A DNA stretch of 64,000 bases. It comes from Paramagnetospirillum kuznetsovii. GTDB lineage: Bacteria > Pseudomonadota > Alphaproteobacteria > Rhodospirillales > Magnetospirillaceae. Within the stretch, counting starts at the first letter, position 1; every line of letters starts with the position of its first letter. The notes beneath the pieces were generated by a model that did no database searches, had not been told where the DNA came from, and saw only the letters and a program-made list of their open reading frames with translations. Location: contig NZ_PGTO01000009.1 of NCBI RefSeq assembly GCF_003284725.1, positions 87,050-151,049 on the forward strand, in the 5' to 3' direction. Made by a program: the position numbers and the translations under genes. This document shows positions 54,967-64,000 of the stretch, in pieces.

Positions 54967-55799
54967 AGCCGCGTCAGCATGAGTCCGCGCCGTCCAAGGG
55001 ACTGAAGGCAATCCTCGGACGCCAGAAAGCGATACTCCACCTCGCGCTGATCGGTCAGCCATTCGCAGGCCCGCAGCGCCTCGTCCACTTCGCCGGGATG
55101 GCACATGACCAGGGTGCTGGGCTTGGGCGATTCGGTGAACCGGCGGAACAGCTCGTCATAGCCGATCTTGCCGGAAAAGTCGTAGACGCCCCTAAAGCTC
55201 AGGTTGTGGCGGGCGCCCGCCGCCTTCAGCCGCTGCCGCAGCCCGATGCCCAGCAGGGCGATGATGCAGGCCCGTACCGGATCGACGCCACGCGCCAGGA
55301 TGGAAAGCGGGCTTTCCCAGCACGACCGCACCCAGCCGTTCCCGGATTTCAGTCGGCGGGTCCAGAGATCCATCACCACGTCGCGCACCACGGGCAGTTG
55401 GTGGACATGATGATGGCCGTCGAGAAAATCCGGCGCGCGGCCCATGGCGGCCTCGAAGGCGTCCACCTGGCGTTCGAGTTCGGCGGCGATTTCTGCTTGG
55501 TTCAGGCGGCCGAGCAGGCTTCGCTTGACCATGGCGCCCACCGGCGGCAGACGGCCGTCCGGCGCCAGTTCAGGCATGGCGCCCAGCGGCCGGTGGTCGG
55601 TCAAGGTGAGGTGGACGCCGAATTCCGCCTTGCCTTCCAACGGCTTCAGCAAGAGGGCCTCGGCGGGCCAATGGGCGCTGCCGGTCATGCAGCCGGTGGC
55701 TTGCAGCCGCCCGGATTCGATCAGGGCGCGGATGGCGCGGCCAAGACCGGGGGCAAGGCCGTAATCATCGGCGCAAAGTGTCAGGGAAGGTGCTAGCAT
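54963..55799 (-). CDS. hpnK: HpnK/ChbG-family polysaccharide deacetylase-like protein
   Basis: This 278-residue deacetylase of the YdjC/ChbG fold has LTLCADDYGLAPGLGRAIRALIE with the metal-binding Asp pair, GVHLTLTDHRPL and DGHHHVHQLPVVRDVV. Hopanoid-producing bacteria carry this as HpnK. It acts in removal of an acetyl group from an amino-sugar-like head group. Relation to hopanoid side chains is inferred, as no other hpn gene is in the window. Confidence 0.85.
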   Translation of the reverse strand: MLAPSLTLCADDYGLAPGLGRAIRALIESGRLQATGCMTGSAHWPAEALLLKPLEGKAEFGVHLTLTDHRPLGAMPELAPDGRLPPVGAMVKRSLLGRLNQAEIAAELERQVDAFEAAMGRAPDFLDGHHHVHQLPVVRDVVMDLWTRRLKSGNGWVRSCWESPLSILARGVDPVRACIIALLGIGLRQRLKAAGARHNLSFRGVYDFSGKIGYDELFRRFTESPKPSTLVMCHPGEVDEALRACEWLTDQREVEYRFLASEDCLQSLGRRGLMLTRL

Positions 55800-55914
55800 G
55801 GCGTCAAGATAGGCGCGGCCACGGGGGTGCGCAAGGCGGCTTCATTCACAGTGACGCGCTAAATGTGGCGAAATGTGATGTCCGTCCTCTGGAAATAGCC
55901 GGATCGATCCCAAT

Positions 55915-58146
55915 ATGGCACTGGTTAAGGATGATGTGACCGCTCATTCCGCTGCTGGGAAAAAGAGTTCCATGGACATGGCCGCACCTCCGGAAAGAAG
56001 GCGGCGACCGCGCGGGAAGGGGATGACCCTACAGGTCAATATCGTCACCGCCTTCGCCACCTTGCTGACCGCCATCATCCTTGCGCTGGTGAGCTTCGCC
56101 TATGTCAAGAATGCTGGATCGGTCCTTGATCTGACCGAACGATTCGTCGAGCGCGTCGCGGTCTCGGGGATCAACAGCACCGTGGCGCTGCTCGACCCCG
56201 TGGCCACCCATGTGGAGGCCAGCGCCAAGCTGGCGGCCGTCGATGAGGGCAGGGCGCGCGATGGATCGCTGTTTCCCTATCTGATGACCTTGTTGGACAA
56301 CACGCCGCAACTGCAAAGCATCTATTTCGCCTTCGAGACCGATGGGCTGTTTCTGCAGGCGTTTCCCATTCCGCCGGGGACGGCGAAATTCGGCGCCAAC
56401 GACAACGCGCCGCCCGCCGGTGCCGAATATGCCCTGCGGGTGGTGGATCACAAGGGCGGCGGCTATTCCGACGTCTGGACCTATGTGAAGCGTGACGGCA
56501 CCGTGCTGGGGTCCGAGACCTCCAACACCCTCAATTACGACCATCGCACTCGGGGCTGGTACAAGGAGGTCGTCGCCAAGCGAGGCCTGATCTGGACCGA
56601 TCTGGTGGTGTTCACCAGCAACCGCCAGCCCGGCATCGCCGCGGCCTATCCCATCATCACCAAGGACGGCAGGGTGATCGGGGCCACGGCGGCCAACATC
56701 TCCACCAAGCAGATGTCGGACTTCCTGGCTGGCTTGAATCTCGGCAAGAGTGGCATCGGTCTTATCGTCGACGAGACCAACCAACTGATCGCCTATCCCG
56801 ATTCGACCAAGGCGGTGCGCCAGGACGGCTTGGCGCTATCCCTGGTCAAGGCCCAGGAACTCAAGGACGCCCGGATCAGCGATGCCTTCGCCGCCTACCG
56901 CGCCAATCCGGCCAAGATCGTTCGGTTCGTGTCGGAAAGGCGCGCCTTCCTTGCCTCCTTCAGCGAATTGCCCGCCGAATTCGGCAAGAAATGGCTGTTG
57001 GGCGTCATCGTCCTGGAAGACGATTTCGTCGGCGTGCTGAAGGAAAACACCCGCGACATCGTGGTGATCGGCTTGCTGTTGATGGTGATGGGGATGGTCG
57101 GCATGACCGTTCTGTCGCGTTGGATTTCCAAACCTCTGGCCAGCCTGACCGGCGAAATCCGCAAGATCCAGAAATTCGACCTGGAAGGGCCGATCGCCAT
57201 CTATGCCCTGGTGCGCGAGGTCAACGAGGTCATCGATTCGCTCAACATGATGAAGCGGGCCTTGCGCACCTTCGGCAAATTCGTTCCCCGTGATCTGGTC
57301 CGCGATCTGGTGGCCAGCGGCCGTCCCATCGAACTGGGCGGGCATGACCGCACCCTGACGGTGATGTTCACCGATATCGCCGATTTCACCGGCCTGTCCG
57401 AACGCATGGAGGCGGGCGAGCTCTTGGTCCACGTCTCCCGTCACCTGGACGCCATTGCGTCCTGCATCGGCCAAGAAGACGGCACCGTCGATAAATATAT
57501 CGGCGATGCGGTGATGGCGTTCTGGGGGGCTCCCAATTGGTGCGAGGATCACGCCCTGCGGGCCTGTTCCGCCGCCTTGCGGGCCAAGAAGATTCAGTTG
57601 GCGCTGAATGCCGAATGGGCCGCCCATGATCTGCCCACCATGTTCGTCCGCATCGGCCTGCACACCGCCAATGTCATTGTTGGCAATATCGGTTCAGACC
57701 AGCGCATGAGCTATACGGCGGTGGGCGACGGCGTCAATGTGGCCTCCCGGCTGGAGGGGGTCAACAAGCTCTACGGTACCCAGATTTGCGTCAGCAAGGC
57801 GGTGCTGACCGCCGCCGGTGAGTCGGTCTTGGCCCGTCCGCTGGACATGGTGGCGGTCAAGGGGCGCGTCGCCGGGGAAATGATCTATGAACTGATGGCG
57901 CTGCGTCATGGGCCGACCGAGCTGCTGGCCACCGCCGAGGAACTTGAGCTTTGTCGGGCGACCGAGGCGGCCTTTAATGCCTATGCCGCCCGCCAGTGGG
58001 ACGTCGCCATGGCGAACTACACCCGGCTGGCCGAGCTGGCCCCGGCCGATAAACTGCCCGGCATCTTTATCGCCCGCTGCCGCCACTACATGGCGGAACC
58101 GCCGCCCACGGATTGGAACGGCGTCCACCACATGCAGTCGAAATAG
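55915..58146 (+). CDS. Class III adenylate/guanylate cyclase with Cache and HAMP domains
   Basis: This 743-residue membrane receptor has TM1 about 38-60 and a periplasmic double-Cache sensor about 65-365 (TRGWYKEVVAKRGLIWTD is the Cache signature). TM2 is about 380-400, followed by a HAMP-like linker. The class III catalytic domain has TVMFTDIADFTGLSE (metal), YIGDAVMAFWGAP and GDGVNVASRLEG. All metal and transition-state residues visible are consistent with activity. cAMP is the likely product. The ATG at 55972 is an alternative start. Confidence 0.9.
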   Translation: MALVKDDVTAHSAAGKKSSMDMAAPPERRRRPRGKGMTLQVNIVTAFATLLTAIILALVSFAYVKNAGSVLDLTERFVERVAVSGINSTVALLDPVATHVEASAKLAAVDEGRARDGSLFPYLMTLLDNTPQLQSIYFAFETDGLFLQAFPIPPGTAKFGANDNAPPAGAEYALRVVDHKGGGYSDVWTYVKRDGTVLGSETSNTLNYDHRTRGWYKEVVAKRGLIWTDLVVFTSNRQPGIAAAYPIITKDGRVIGATAANISTKQMSDFLAGLNLGKSGIGLIVDETNQLIAYPDSTKAVRQDGLALSLVKAQELKDARISDAFAAYRANPAKIVRFVSERRAFLASFSELPAEFGKKWLLGVIVLEDDFVGVLKENTRDIVVIGLLLMVMGMVGMTVLSRWISKPLASLTGEIRKIQKFDLEGPIAIYALVREVNEVIDSLNMMKRALRTFGKFVPRDLVRDLVASGRPIELGGHDRTLTVMFTDIADFTGLSERMEAGELLVHVSRHLDAIASCIGQEDGTVDKYIGDAVMAFWGAPNWCEDHALRACSAALRAKKIQLALNAEWAAHDLPTMFVRIGLHTANVIVGNIGSDQRMSYTAVGDGVNVASRLEGVNKLYGTQICVSKAVLTAAGESVLARPLDMVAVKGRVAGEMIYELMALRHGPTELLATAEELELCRATEAAFNAYAARQWDVAMANYTRLAELAPADKLPGIFIARCRHYMAEPPPTDWNGVHHMQSK

Positions 58147-58150
58147 ACGC

Positions 58151-58573
58151 TCAGCGCCAACCTTCGTCGCTGAGGGCGCCGCGCATCTTCATGTCCACAT
58201 CGACGATATGGCTCATCAGCCAATGATTGAGAAAGGCGGCCATCTCGTCGGCGGCCTTGCCGAGATCGCCGAACTGGCCCGCCTCGAACTTGGCGATGTA
58301 ATCGGCCAGGGTCTTCCTCAGCGCATCGTGCTGGCGCTTGTTCTCGGCGAGGCCGGGATATTTGGCGATGGCCTGGATATATTCCTCGCGGGCGAAGTGA
58401 TCATGGGCATAGAGCTGCAACCGCTCCAAGGTGATCTGGATGGAGCGCGGCGTAACGGATTTCGGCGACTTGACCATGGTCTCGAAGTCGCCGACGAGGC
58501 CGATCAGTTCCTTGTGATCCGCGTCGATCTCGATATTGCCGACCTTAAGGGCGTCGTCCCAAGCGATGGACAT
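58151..58573 (-). CDS. Bacteriohemerythrin
   Basis: This 140-residue non-heme di-iron O2-binding protein has iron ligands in IDADHKEL (His20), YAHDHFAREE (H-x3-E), NKRQHDAL and FLNHWLMSHIVDVDMKM. The His/Glu/Asp spacing matches hemerythrins. It is common in magnetotactic and microaerobic bacteria, where it may store or sense O2. It converges with the cyclase gene, 4 bases apart. Confidence 0.93.
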   Translation of the reverse strand: MSIAWDDALKVGNIEIDADHKELIGLVGDFETMVKSPKSVTPRSIQITLERLQLYAHDHFAREEYIQAIAKYPGLAENKRQHDALRKTLADYIAKFEAGQFGDLGKAADEMAAFLNHWLMSHIVDVDMKMRGALSDEGWR

Positions 58574-58637
58574 TTGATCCTCCCAAAGCGTTTTTTATTG
58601 TTCCGCCGACAGTGTAGCAGCCGGGCGGGCCGCTGTC

Positions 58638-59975
58638 TCAGTCCAGGGCGGCCGAGGGCAGGGTCATGGTGAAACGGCCGCCGCCGCCGGGGCGGTTGTC
58701 TGCTTCCAGCGAGCCGCCGTGGTCGCGGACGATGCCGTAGGATATCCACAAGCCCAGCCCGGTTCCCTTTCCCACCGGCTTGGTGGTGAAGAAGGGGTCG
58801 AACACCCGGGTCAGAATGTCGTCGGCGATCCCCGCGCCGTTATCCTCGACGGTCAGTACCACATGGCCCGCGTTGACGCTGCCGCTGACGGAAATATGGC
58901 CGCCGGGCCGCCCCGCCACGGCGTCGAGGGCGTTTTCCACCAGATTGACGATGACCTGATGCAATTGTCCGGCATTGCCGCGCACCGGAAGCTTTTCCGC
59001 CAGTTCCACCCCCACGGCCGTATTGCCGCGATTGCCCGAGGCCGACCATTGCACCGCCTTGCCCGCCACCTCGGCGAGATCGAAGCTTTCCGGGCCGCCC
59101 GCGCTGGAAAAGGACAGACGTTTCAGGCTGCGCACGATTTCGGCCACCCGCTGGGCACCCTCGGCGGTGCCTTCGATCAGGGCCGGCAGGTCCGACAAGG
59201 TGGCGTCGATACGCAACTCCGTGCGCAGTTTTTCGCGCATGGCCTCGGAACAGCCGCCATGGATGGCGTCCAGATAGGTGCCGATGCGTTCCGAGTATTT
59301 GGACAGCGCATGGACATTGCCGTAGACGAAACTGATCGGGTTGTTGAGCTCGTGGGCGACGCCCGCGATCAGGCGGCCCAGTGACGCCATCTTTTCCTGC
59401 TGCACCAGTTGCGCCTGGGCTTGCTTCAGGGCCTCGTAGGCGCGGCGCAATTCGCCGACCGGCCGTCCGGTCAGCACGATGCCTGCGGGCAGGCCGCGAT
59501 GGTCCAGCCGGGTGGCGCAGTTGAGCGCCACCGGCTCGGTCTGGCCGCCGTCGGCCGAATGGAAGCGGACCTCGCGGTCGGCGCCGCTGCCGGAATCGAT
59601 CCAACTGCACAGCCGCAGGGTTTCGATGTCGCCGACCAGCAGGTCTTCCAGCGGCCGTTCGAACAGATCCACCTCGGCATGGCCGGTCAGGCGCAGGAAG
59701 GCGAGATTGACCTGCAGGATCTGGCCGCGCTGATCGCAGACGATCAGAATGTCGGAGACGGCGGACAGCACCGAATTGATGAAGCGCTGGGCTTCCTCCA
59801 AGGCGGTGTTCTTTTCCTCCAGTTCCACTTCGTAGGAGATGAGATCGGAGTAGACCTCCTCCATCTTGCGGATGACCTCGATCCAGGCGGTTTCCTGGGC
59901 CGAGGCGGTATCGGGTTCGGCGGCTCCGGCGAAGTCATAGGCGGAAGACGGGCGGGGGTCGGCATAGGTCGCCAT
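58638..59975 (-). CDS. hupT: HupT-like PAS sensor histidine kinase
   Basis: This 445-residue soluble kinase has a coiled coil (EVIRKMEEVYSDLISYEVELEEKNTALEEAQ) and a PAS domain (ILIVCDQRGQILQVNLAF). HisKA phospho-acceptor His is near residue 208 in GVAHELNNPISFV. The HATPase shows NLVENALDAVAG, DNGAGI and GTGLGLWIS. Together with the NtrC-type regulator upstream it resembles the hydrogenase regulator HupT/HoxJ. It follows hupR by 1 base. No membrane segment, hydrogenase genes not in the window. Confidence 0.8.
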   Translation of the reverse strand: MATYADPRPSSAYDFAGAAEPDTASAQETAWIEVIRKMEEVYSDLISYEVELEEKNTALEEAQRFINSVLSAVSDILIVCDQRGQILQVNLAFLRLTGHAEVDLFERPLEDLLVGDIETLRLCSWIDSGSGADREVRFHSADGGQTEPVALNCATRLDHRGLPAGIVLTGRPVGELRRAYEALKQAQAQLVQQEKMASLGRLIAGVAHELNNPISFVYGNVHALSKYSERIGTYLDAIHGGCSEAMREKLRTELRIDATLSDLPALIEGTAEGAQRVAEIVRSLKRLSFSSAGGPESFDLAEVAGKAVQWSASGNRGNTAVGVELAEKLPVRGNAGQLHQVIVNLVENALDAVAGRPGGHISVSGSVNAGHVVLTVEDNGAGIADDILTRVFDPFFTTKPVGKGTGLGLWISYGIVRDHGGSLEADNRPGGGGRFTMTLPSAALD

Positions 59976-59976
59976 G

Positions 59977-61425
<1,449 letters not shown>

Positions 61426-61515
61426 TGTTCGCGGGAATGGGCGGCCGGTCAACACCGACGCTTGGCCTGACGGGCAATTGGCGGGATAGTGCTCTCCGGT
61501 CTATAGGAGGCACCC

Positions 61516-62307
61516 ATGGACGGTTTGATGGCCGAGATCAGGCAGACCCATGTGGCCAGGAATACCCTGGCCCTGTGGTTCCTGGGACAGAACGGCTGGA
61601 TGGTGAAGTCGCCGGGCGGAACGGTGCTCGCCATCGATCCCTATCTGTCGGATTCATGCAATCCCTCTCGCCGAGGCTTGAATCTGGCGCGCCAGGTGCC
61701 GCTGCCCCTGGCGCCCGAGGCGCTGGAGGCCGACATGCTGGTCTGCACCCATTCCCACAAGGACCATGCCGACCCGGACACCTTGTGCTCCTGTGCCCGC
61801 TCGGGGCGGGTCAAGGCCTTCCTCGGGCCGGGCGATACCCAGGTGGTGTTCGAGGATGCGGGAATCGCCGCCAGTGATTGTGAATTGTCCTGGCCCAATC
61901 GGGGCACCGAGGTCGGCGATATTAGCCTGACCGGCACCTTCGCCCTGCCCACCGATCCCGGCGACCTGACCCATATGGGCTTCATCGTCCAGGCGGGAAG
62001 TGGCCCGAAGCTTTGGATCACCGGCGATACCGCGTGGTGCGATCTGCTGGCCGAGGCCGGGCTGAAGCATCTGCCCGATGCCGTCTGCCTGCCCATCAAT
62101 GGCGGCTACGCCAATCTGTCCCATTGGCAGGCGGCGGAACTGGTGCGCCGCGTCGATCCCGCGCAGGCGATCCCCTGTCACTGGGACATGTTCGCCGACA
62201 ATTCCTGTTCGCCCCACATGTTCGAGGCGTCGTTGACCGTCAAGGGCATGCGGGAGAAATACCGCGAGCCGGTTCACGGCCAGAAGATGGTGATCGAGAA
62301 AAGGTAA
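61516..62307 (+). CDS. UlaG-like metallo-beta-lactamase-fold hydrolase
   Basis: This 263-residue protein has MBL metal motif VCTHSHKDHADPD and later ligands in LWITGDTAWCD and NGGYANLSHW. The end IPCHWDMFADNSCSPHMFEASL resembles L-ascorbate-6-phosphate lactonase (UlaG). TAGGAGG sits before the ATG. The substrate is unknown. Confidence 0.87.
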   Translation: MDGLMAEIRQTHVARNTLALWFLGQNGWMVKSPGGTVLAIDPYLSDSCNPSRRGLNLARQVPLPLAPEALEADMLVCTHSHKDHADPDTLCSCARSGRVKAFLGPGDTQVVFEDAGIAASDCELSWPNRGTEVGDISLTGTFALPTDPGDLTHMGFIVQAGSGPKLWITGDTAWCDLLAEAGLKHLPDAVCLPINGGYANLSHWQAAELVRRVDPAQAIPCHWDMFADNSCSPHMFEASLTVKGMREKYREPVHGQKMVIEKR

Positions 62308-62322
62308 TGCCAAACGGAAATT

Positions 62323-62403
62323 GGGCCACAGATGAACACAGATCCCCGCTTTGCGGGACACAAATAAGATAGTTACTCAATATATCTGTGTTTATCTGTG
62401 GCT
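62323..62403. repeat. Dispersed palindromic repeat, copy 2
   Basis: This is the second copy of the element at 12199-12289, starting GGGCCACAGATG and ending ATCTGTGGC. The right arm is shorter by about 9 bases. It is between convergent genes again. Confidence 0.85.
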
Positions 62404-62417
62404 AAAATTCCTGAAGG

Positions 62418-63578
62418 CTAGGTTTGGCGGAACGGCCCGTCCTTCATCTGATCGTCGATGTCCTCGGCGATCAGCGGGCGTTCGTGATCGAGGAAATGGG
62501 CAACCGCCTGGTTTAATCCGGCATCGGCGATCCAATGGGCGCTGTAGGTGGGGGTGGGCAGATAGCCGCGGCTGACCTTGTGCTCGCCCTGGGCACCGGC
62601 TTCGACCCTTGCCAGCTTATGCGCGATGGCGAAGTCGATGGCGCGATAGTAGCAGGCCTCGAAATGCAGGAAGTCCCGGTGCGGCCCGGCGCCCCAGGTG
62701 CGGCCGTACAGGGTGTCGGCCCCCAGCATGTTGAAGGCGGCGCCCAGCGGCTGGCCGTCGCCCTCGGCCCAGACCAGCACCACCTTGTCGGCGACCGGCG
62801 TGGCCGACAGCGCCTCGAAGAAGGCGCGGTTCACATAGGCCTTGCCCCATTTGCGATCCACCACGTCCTGATAGAAGCGGTGAAAAACATCCCAATGGCG
62901 AGGCTTGATATCGTCCCCAACCAATGTGGTGATGGCGATGTTCTGGCGGGCGACGGCGTCGCGCTCCTTGCGGATGGCCTTGCGCTTGCGCGATGACAGG
63001 GCGGCCAGGAAATCGTCGAAGCAGCCATAGAAGTCATTGGTCCAGTGGTATTGGCTGCCCAGACGCTGCAAGAAGCCCACGTCGGCCAATTCCCCATACT
63101 CGGCCTCGGTGGGGAAGGTGACATGCACCGAACTGGCCCCGATCTGGCGGGCCAGGGTGACCATGGCCGAGGCCAGCATCCGGCGCAGCCGCGCCGCGTC
63201 CTCGCCAGGGCGGATCAGCAATCGTGGGCCGGTCACCGGCGTGAAGGGAACGGCGCATTGCAGCTTTGGATAATAGCGGCCGCCCGCCCGCTGATACGCC
63301 TCGGCCCAGCCCCAGTCGAAGACGTATTCGCCGTAGGAATGGCTTTTCAGATAGAGCGGCGCCACCGCCAGCAAACGCCCGTCGCCCGAACGGATGGACA
63401 GATGGCGGGGCAGCCAGCCGGTGGCCGAGCAAGCGCTTCCCGATTGCTCCAAGGCATTCAGGAAGGCATGGCTCACGAAGGGATTGTCGGCTCCGGCGCA
63501 AGCGTCCCATTCGGCCGCCGGGATTTCTCCCAAGGCGGCATGGGCGGTTATCGTTGGGTGGTCGGCTCCGTCCGGCAT
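62418..63578 (-). CDS. FemAB/GNAT-like N-acyltransferase family protein
   Basis: This 386-residue protein has an N-terminal segment AAEWDACAGADNPFVSHAFLNALEQSG and a central LSSRKRKAIRKERDAVARQNI. Its C-terminal GNAT core includes VLVWAEGDGQPLGAAFNMLGADTLYGRTWG and FEACYYRAIDFAIAH. It belongs to the DUF482/GNAT group often noted as peptidogalycan biosynthesis. The substrate is unknown. The start at 63578 is the first with family-like N-terminus. Confidence 0.85.
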   Translation of the reverse strand: MPDGADHPTITAHAALGEIPAAEWDACAGADNPFVSHAFLNALEQSGSACSATGWLPRHLSIRSGDGRLLAVAPLYLKSHSYGEYVFDWGWAEAYQRAGGRYYPKLQCAVPFTPVTGPRLLIRPGEDAARLRRMLASAMVTLARQIGASSVHVTFPTEAEYGELADVGFLQRLGSQYHWTNDFYGCFDDFLAALSSRKRKAIRKERDAVARQNIAITTLVGDDIKPRHWDVFHRFYQDVVDRKWGKAYVNRAFFEALSATPVADKVVLVWAEGDGQPLGAAFNMLGADTLYGRTWGAGPHRDFLHFEACYYRAIDFAIAHKLARVEAGAQGEHKVSRGYLPTPTYSAHWIADAGLNQAVAHFLDHERPLIAEDIDDQMKDGPFRQT

Positions 63579-63633
63579 GCAGCAAAGATGAGGATTGCCG
63601 AGGCCGATTCCAAGAAGCTTCTCGCGCCTTGCA

Positions 63634-63852
63634 TCAGACAGGGACGGCGTTGGTCGGCCAAGCGGGAACCCGCAGCCAGCCGAACCGGGCCGTCTTGATG
63701 AAGGTGTCCGACCAATGAGGCGCCGCCAGCGAGACCACCTGGCCATATGGGCTGTTGGAGTGCTGGTGGGCCAGTTCTTCCAGCGCGGGGGTGATCAGGG
63801 TGTGCTGGGTGATGACGGTCGCGGGCACTGGGGTGGCGGACGAGATGCTCAT
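63634..63852 (-). CDS. Possible small protein
   Basis: This 72-codon open frame starts MSISSATPVPATVITQ with AAGGA about 9 bases upstream of the ATG. There is no recognised motif. It has a plausible ribosome site and no competing frame, but size and lack of family leave it doubtful. From 63853 to the right edge I see nothing further. Confidence 0.4.
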   Translation of the reverse strand: MSISSATPVPATVITQHTLITPALEELAHQHSNSPYGQVVSLAAPHWSDTFIKTARFGWLRVPAWPTNAVPV

Positions 63853-64000
63853 GATGGCGGTTCCTTGTTCAGGAGGGCATTTGGCGGTCCCGGTGGCGAG
63901 GCCGAGGAACCCAAGCCCTTATGTTAGAGGCTGACCGGAAATTAAGTTGAGTGATTTCAGTGCGTTGTGATTCTGTCTGGTTGCGAATCAAGACGGAGCC

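Overview
The window is high-GC bacterial chromosome, densely packed, with many genes overlapping by 4 bases. Gene content points to a metabolically versatile alphaproteobacterium of the Rhodospirillales, most like Magnetospirillum. The supporting genes are an Rnf complex with ApbE and RnfH, homospermidine synthase, a hopanoid-type HpnK deacetylase, a HupT/HupR-like pair, bacteriohemerythrin and several GGDEF/EAL signalling proteins. The genus is an inference from content. I saw no rRNA, tRNA, CRISPR array, transposase or prophage gene.

Layout. 1-6.4 kb (minus strand): the start of pstS behind a three-unit Pho box, a ZntB-like metal transporter, a PIN-domain protein with an overlapping small partner gene, then rpe, fba and tkt (pentose-phosphate, Calvin and glycolytic carbon flow). 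6.7-7.9 kb: two plus-strand orphans, one flagellin-like and one FlaG-like. 8-12.2 kb: a stand-alone AsnC/Lrp sensor domain, an RGG-tailed DEAD-box helicase, two hydrolases and an unknown protein. 12.4-17.5 kb: a three-gene overlapping operon of a degenerate GGDEF/EAL protein, a polytopic membrane protein and an AsmA protein. 17.6-22.7 kb: argC with a gamma-carbonic-anhydrase-like protein, a TonB-like protein with an MFS transporter, and dctA.

22.8-30.1 kb (minus strand): a complete electron-transport module apbE-rseC-rnfABCDGE-rnfH plus one unknown gene. This is a membrane ferredoxin:NAD oxidoreductase with its flavin-attaching enzyme. 30.4-32.6 kb: an esterase, a methyltransferase and a thioesterase. 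33.1-40.2 kb: an aromatic or alicyclic acyl-CoA catabolic operon (two enoyl-CoA hydratases, two SDRs, an acyl-CoA dehydrogenase, a TetR regulator and a 2-aminobenzoate/benzoate-type CoA ligase). It is preceded by operator-like palindromes sharing TGAA-N6-TTCAG. No ring-attacking enzyme or thiolase lies in it.

40.2-46.2 kb: a response regulator, a GIY-YIG protein joined to pxpB-pxpC-pxpA (5-oxoprolinase), homospermidine synthase behind a structured leader with a 17-codon upstream ORF, a small lipoprotein and an XRE regulator. 46.2-53.4 kb: a two-receiver GGDEF-EAL regulator, an excisionase-HTH/periplasmic-binding-fold regulator, and a c-type-heme-motif GGDEF-EAL sensor overlapping a ChrA chromate transporter. 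53.4-64 kb: hpnK with an MFS transporter, a Cache-HAMP adenylate/guanylate cyclase, bacteriohemerythrin, the HupT/HupR-like pair, an UlaG-like metallohydrolase and a FemAB/GNAT-like protein.

Four families of non-coding repeats are visible. One occurs twice, each time between convergent genes. One occurs twice inside operons in the same orientation relative to transcription. One G/C-rich palindromic family sits just upstream of start codons. One MITE-like element has inverted ends.
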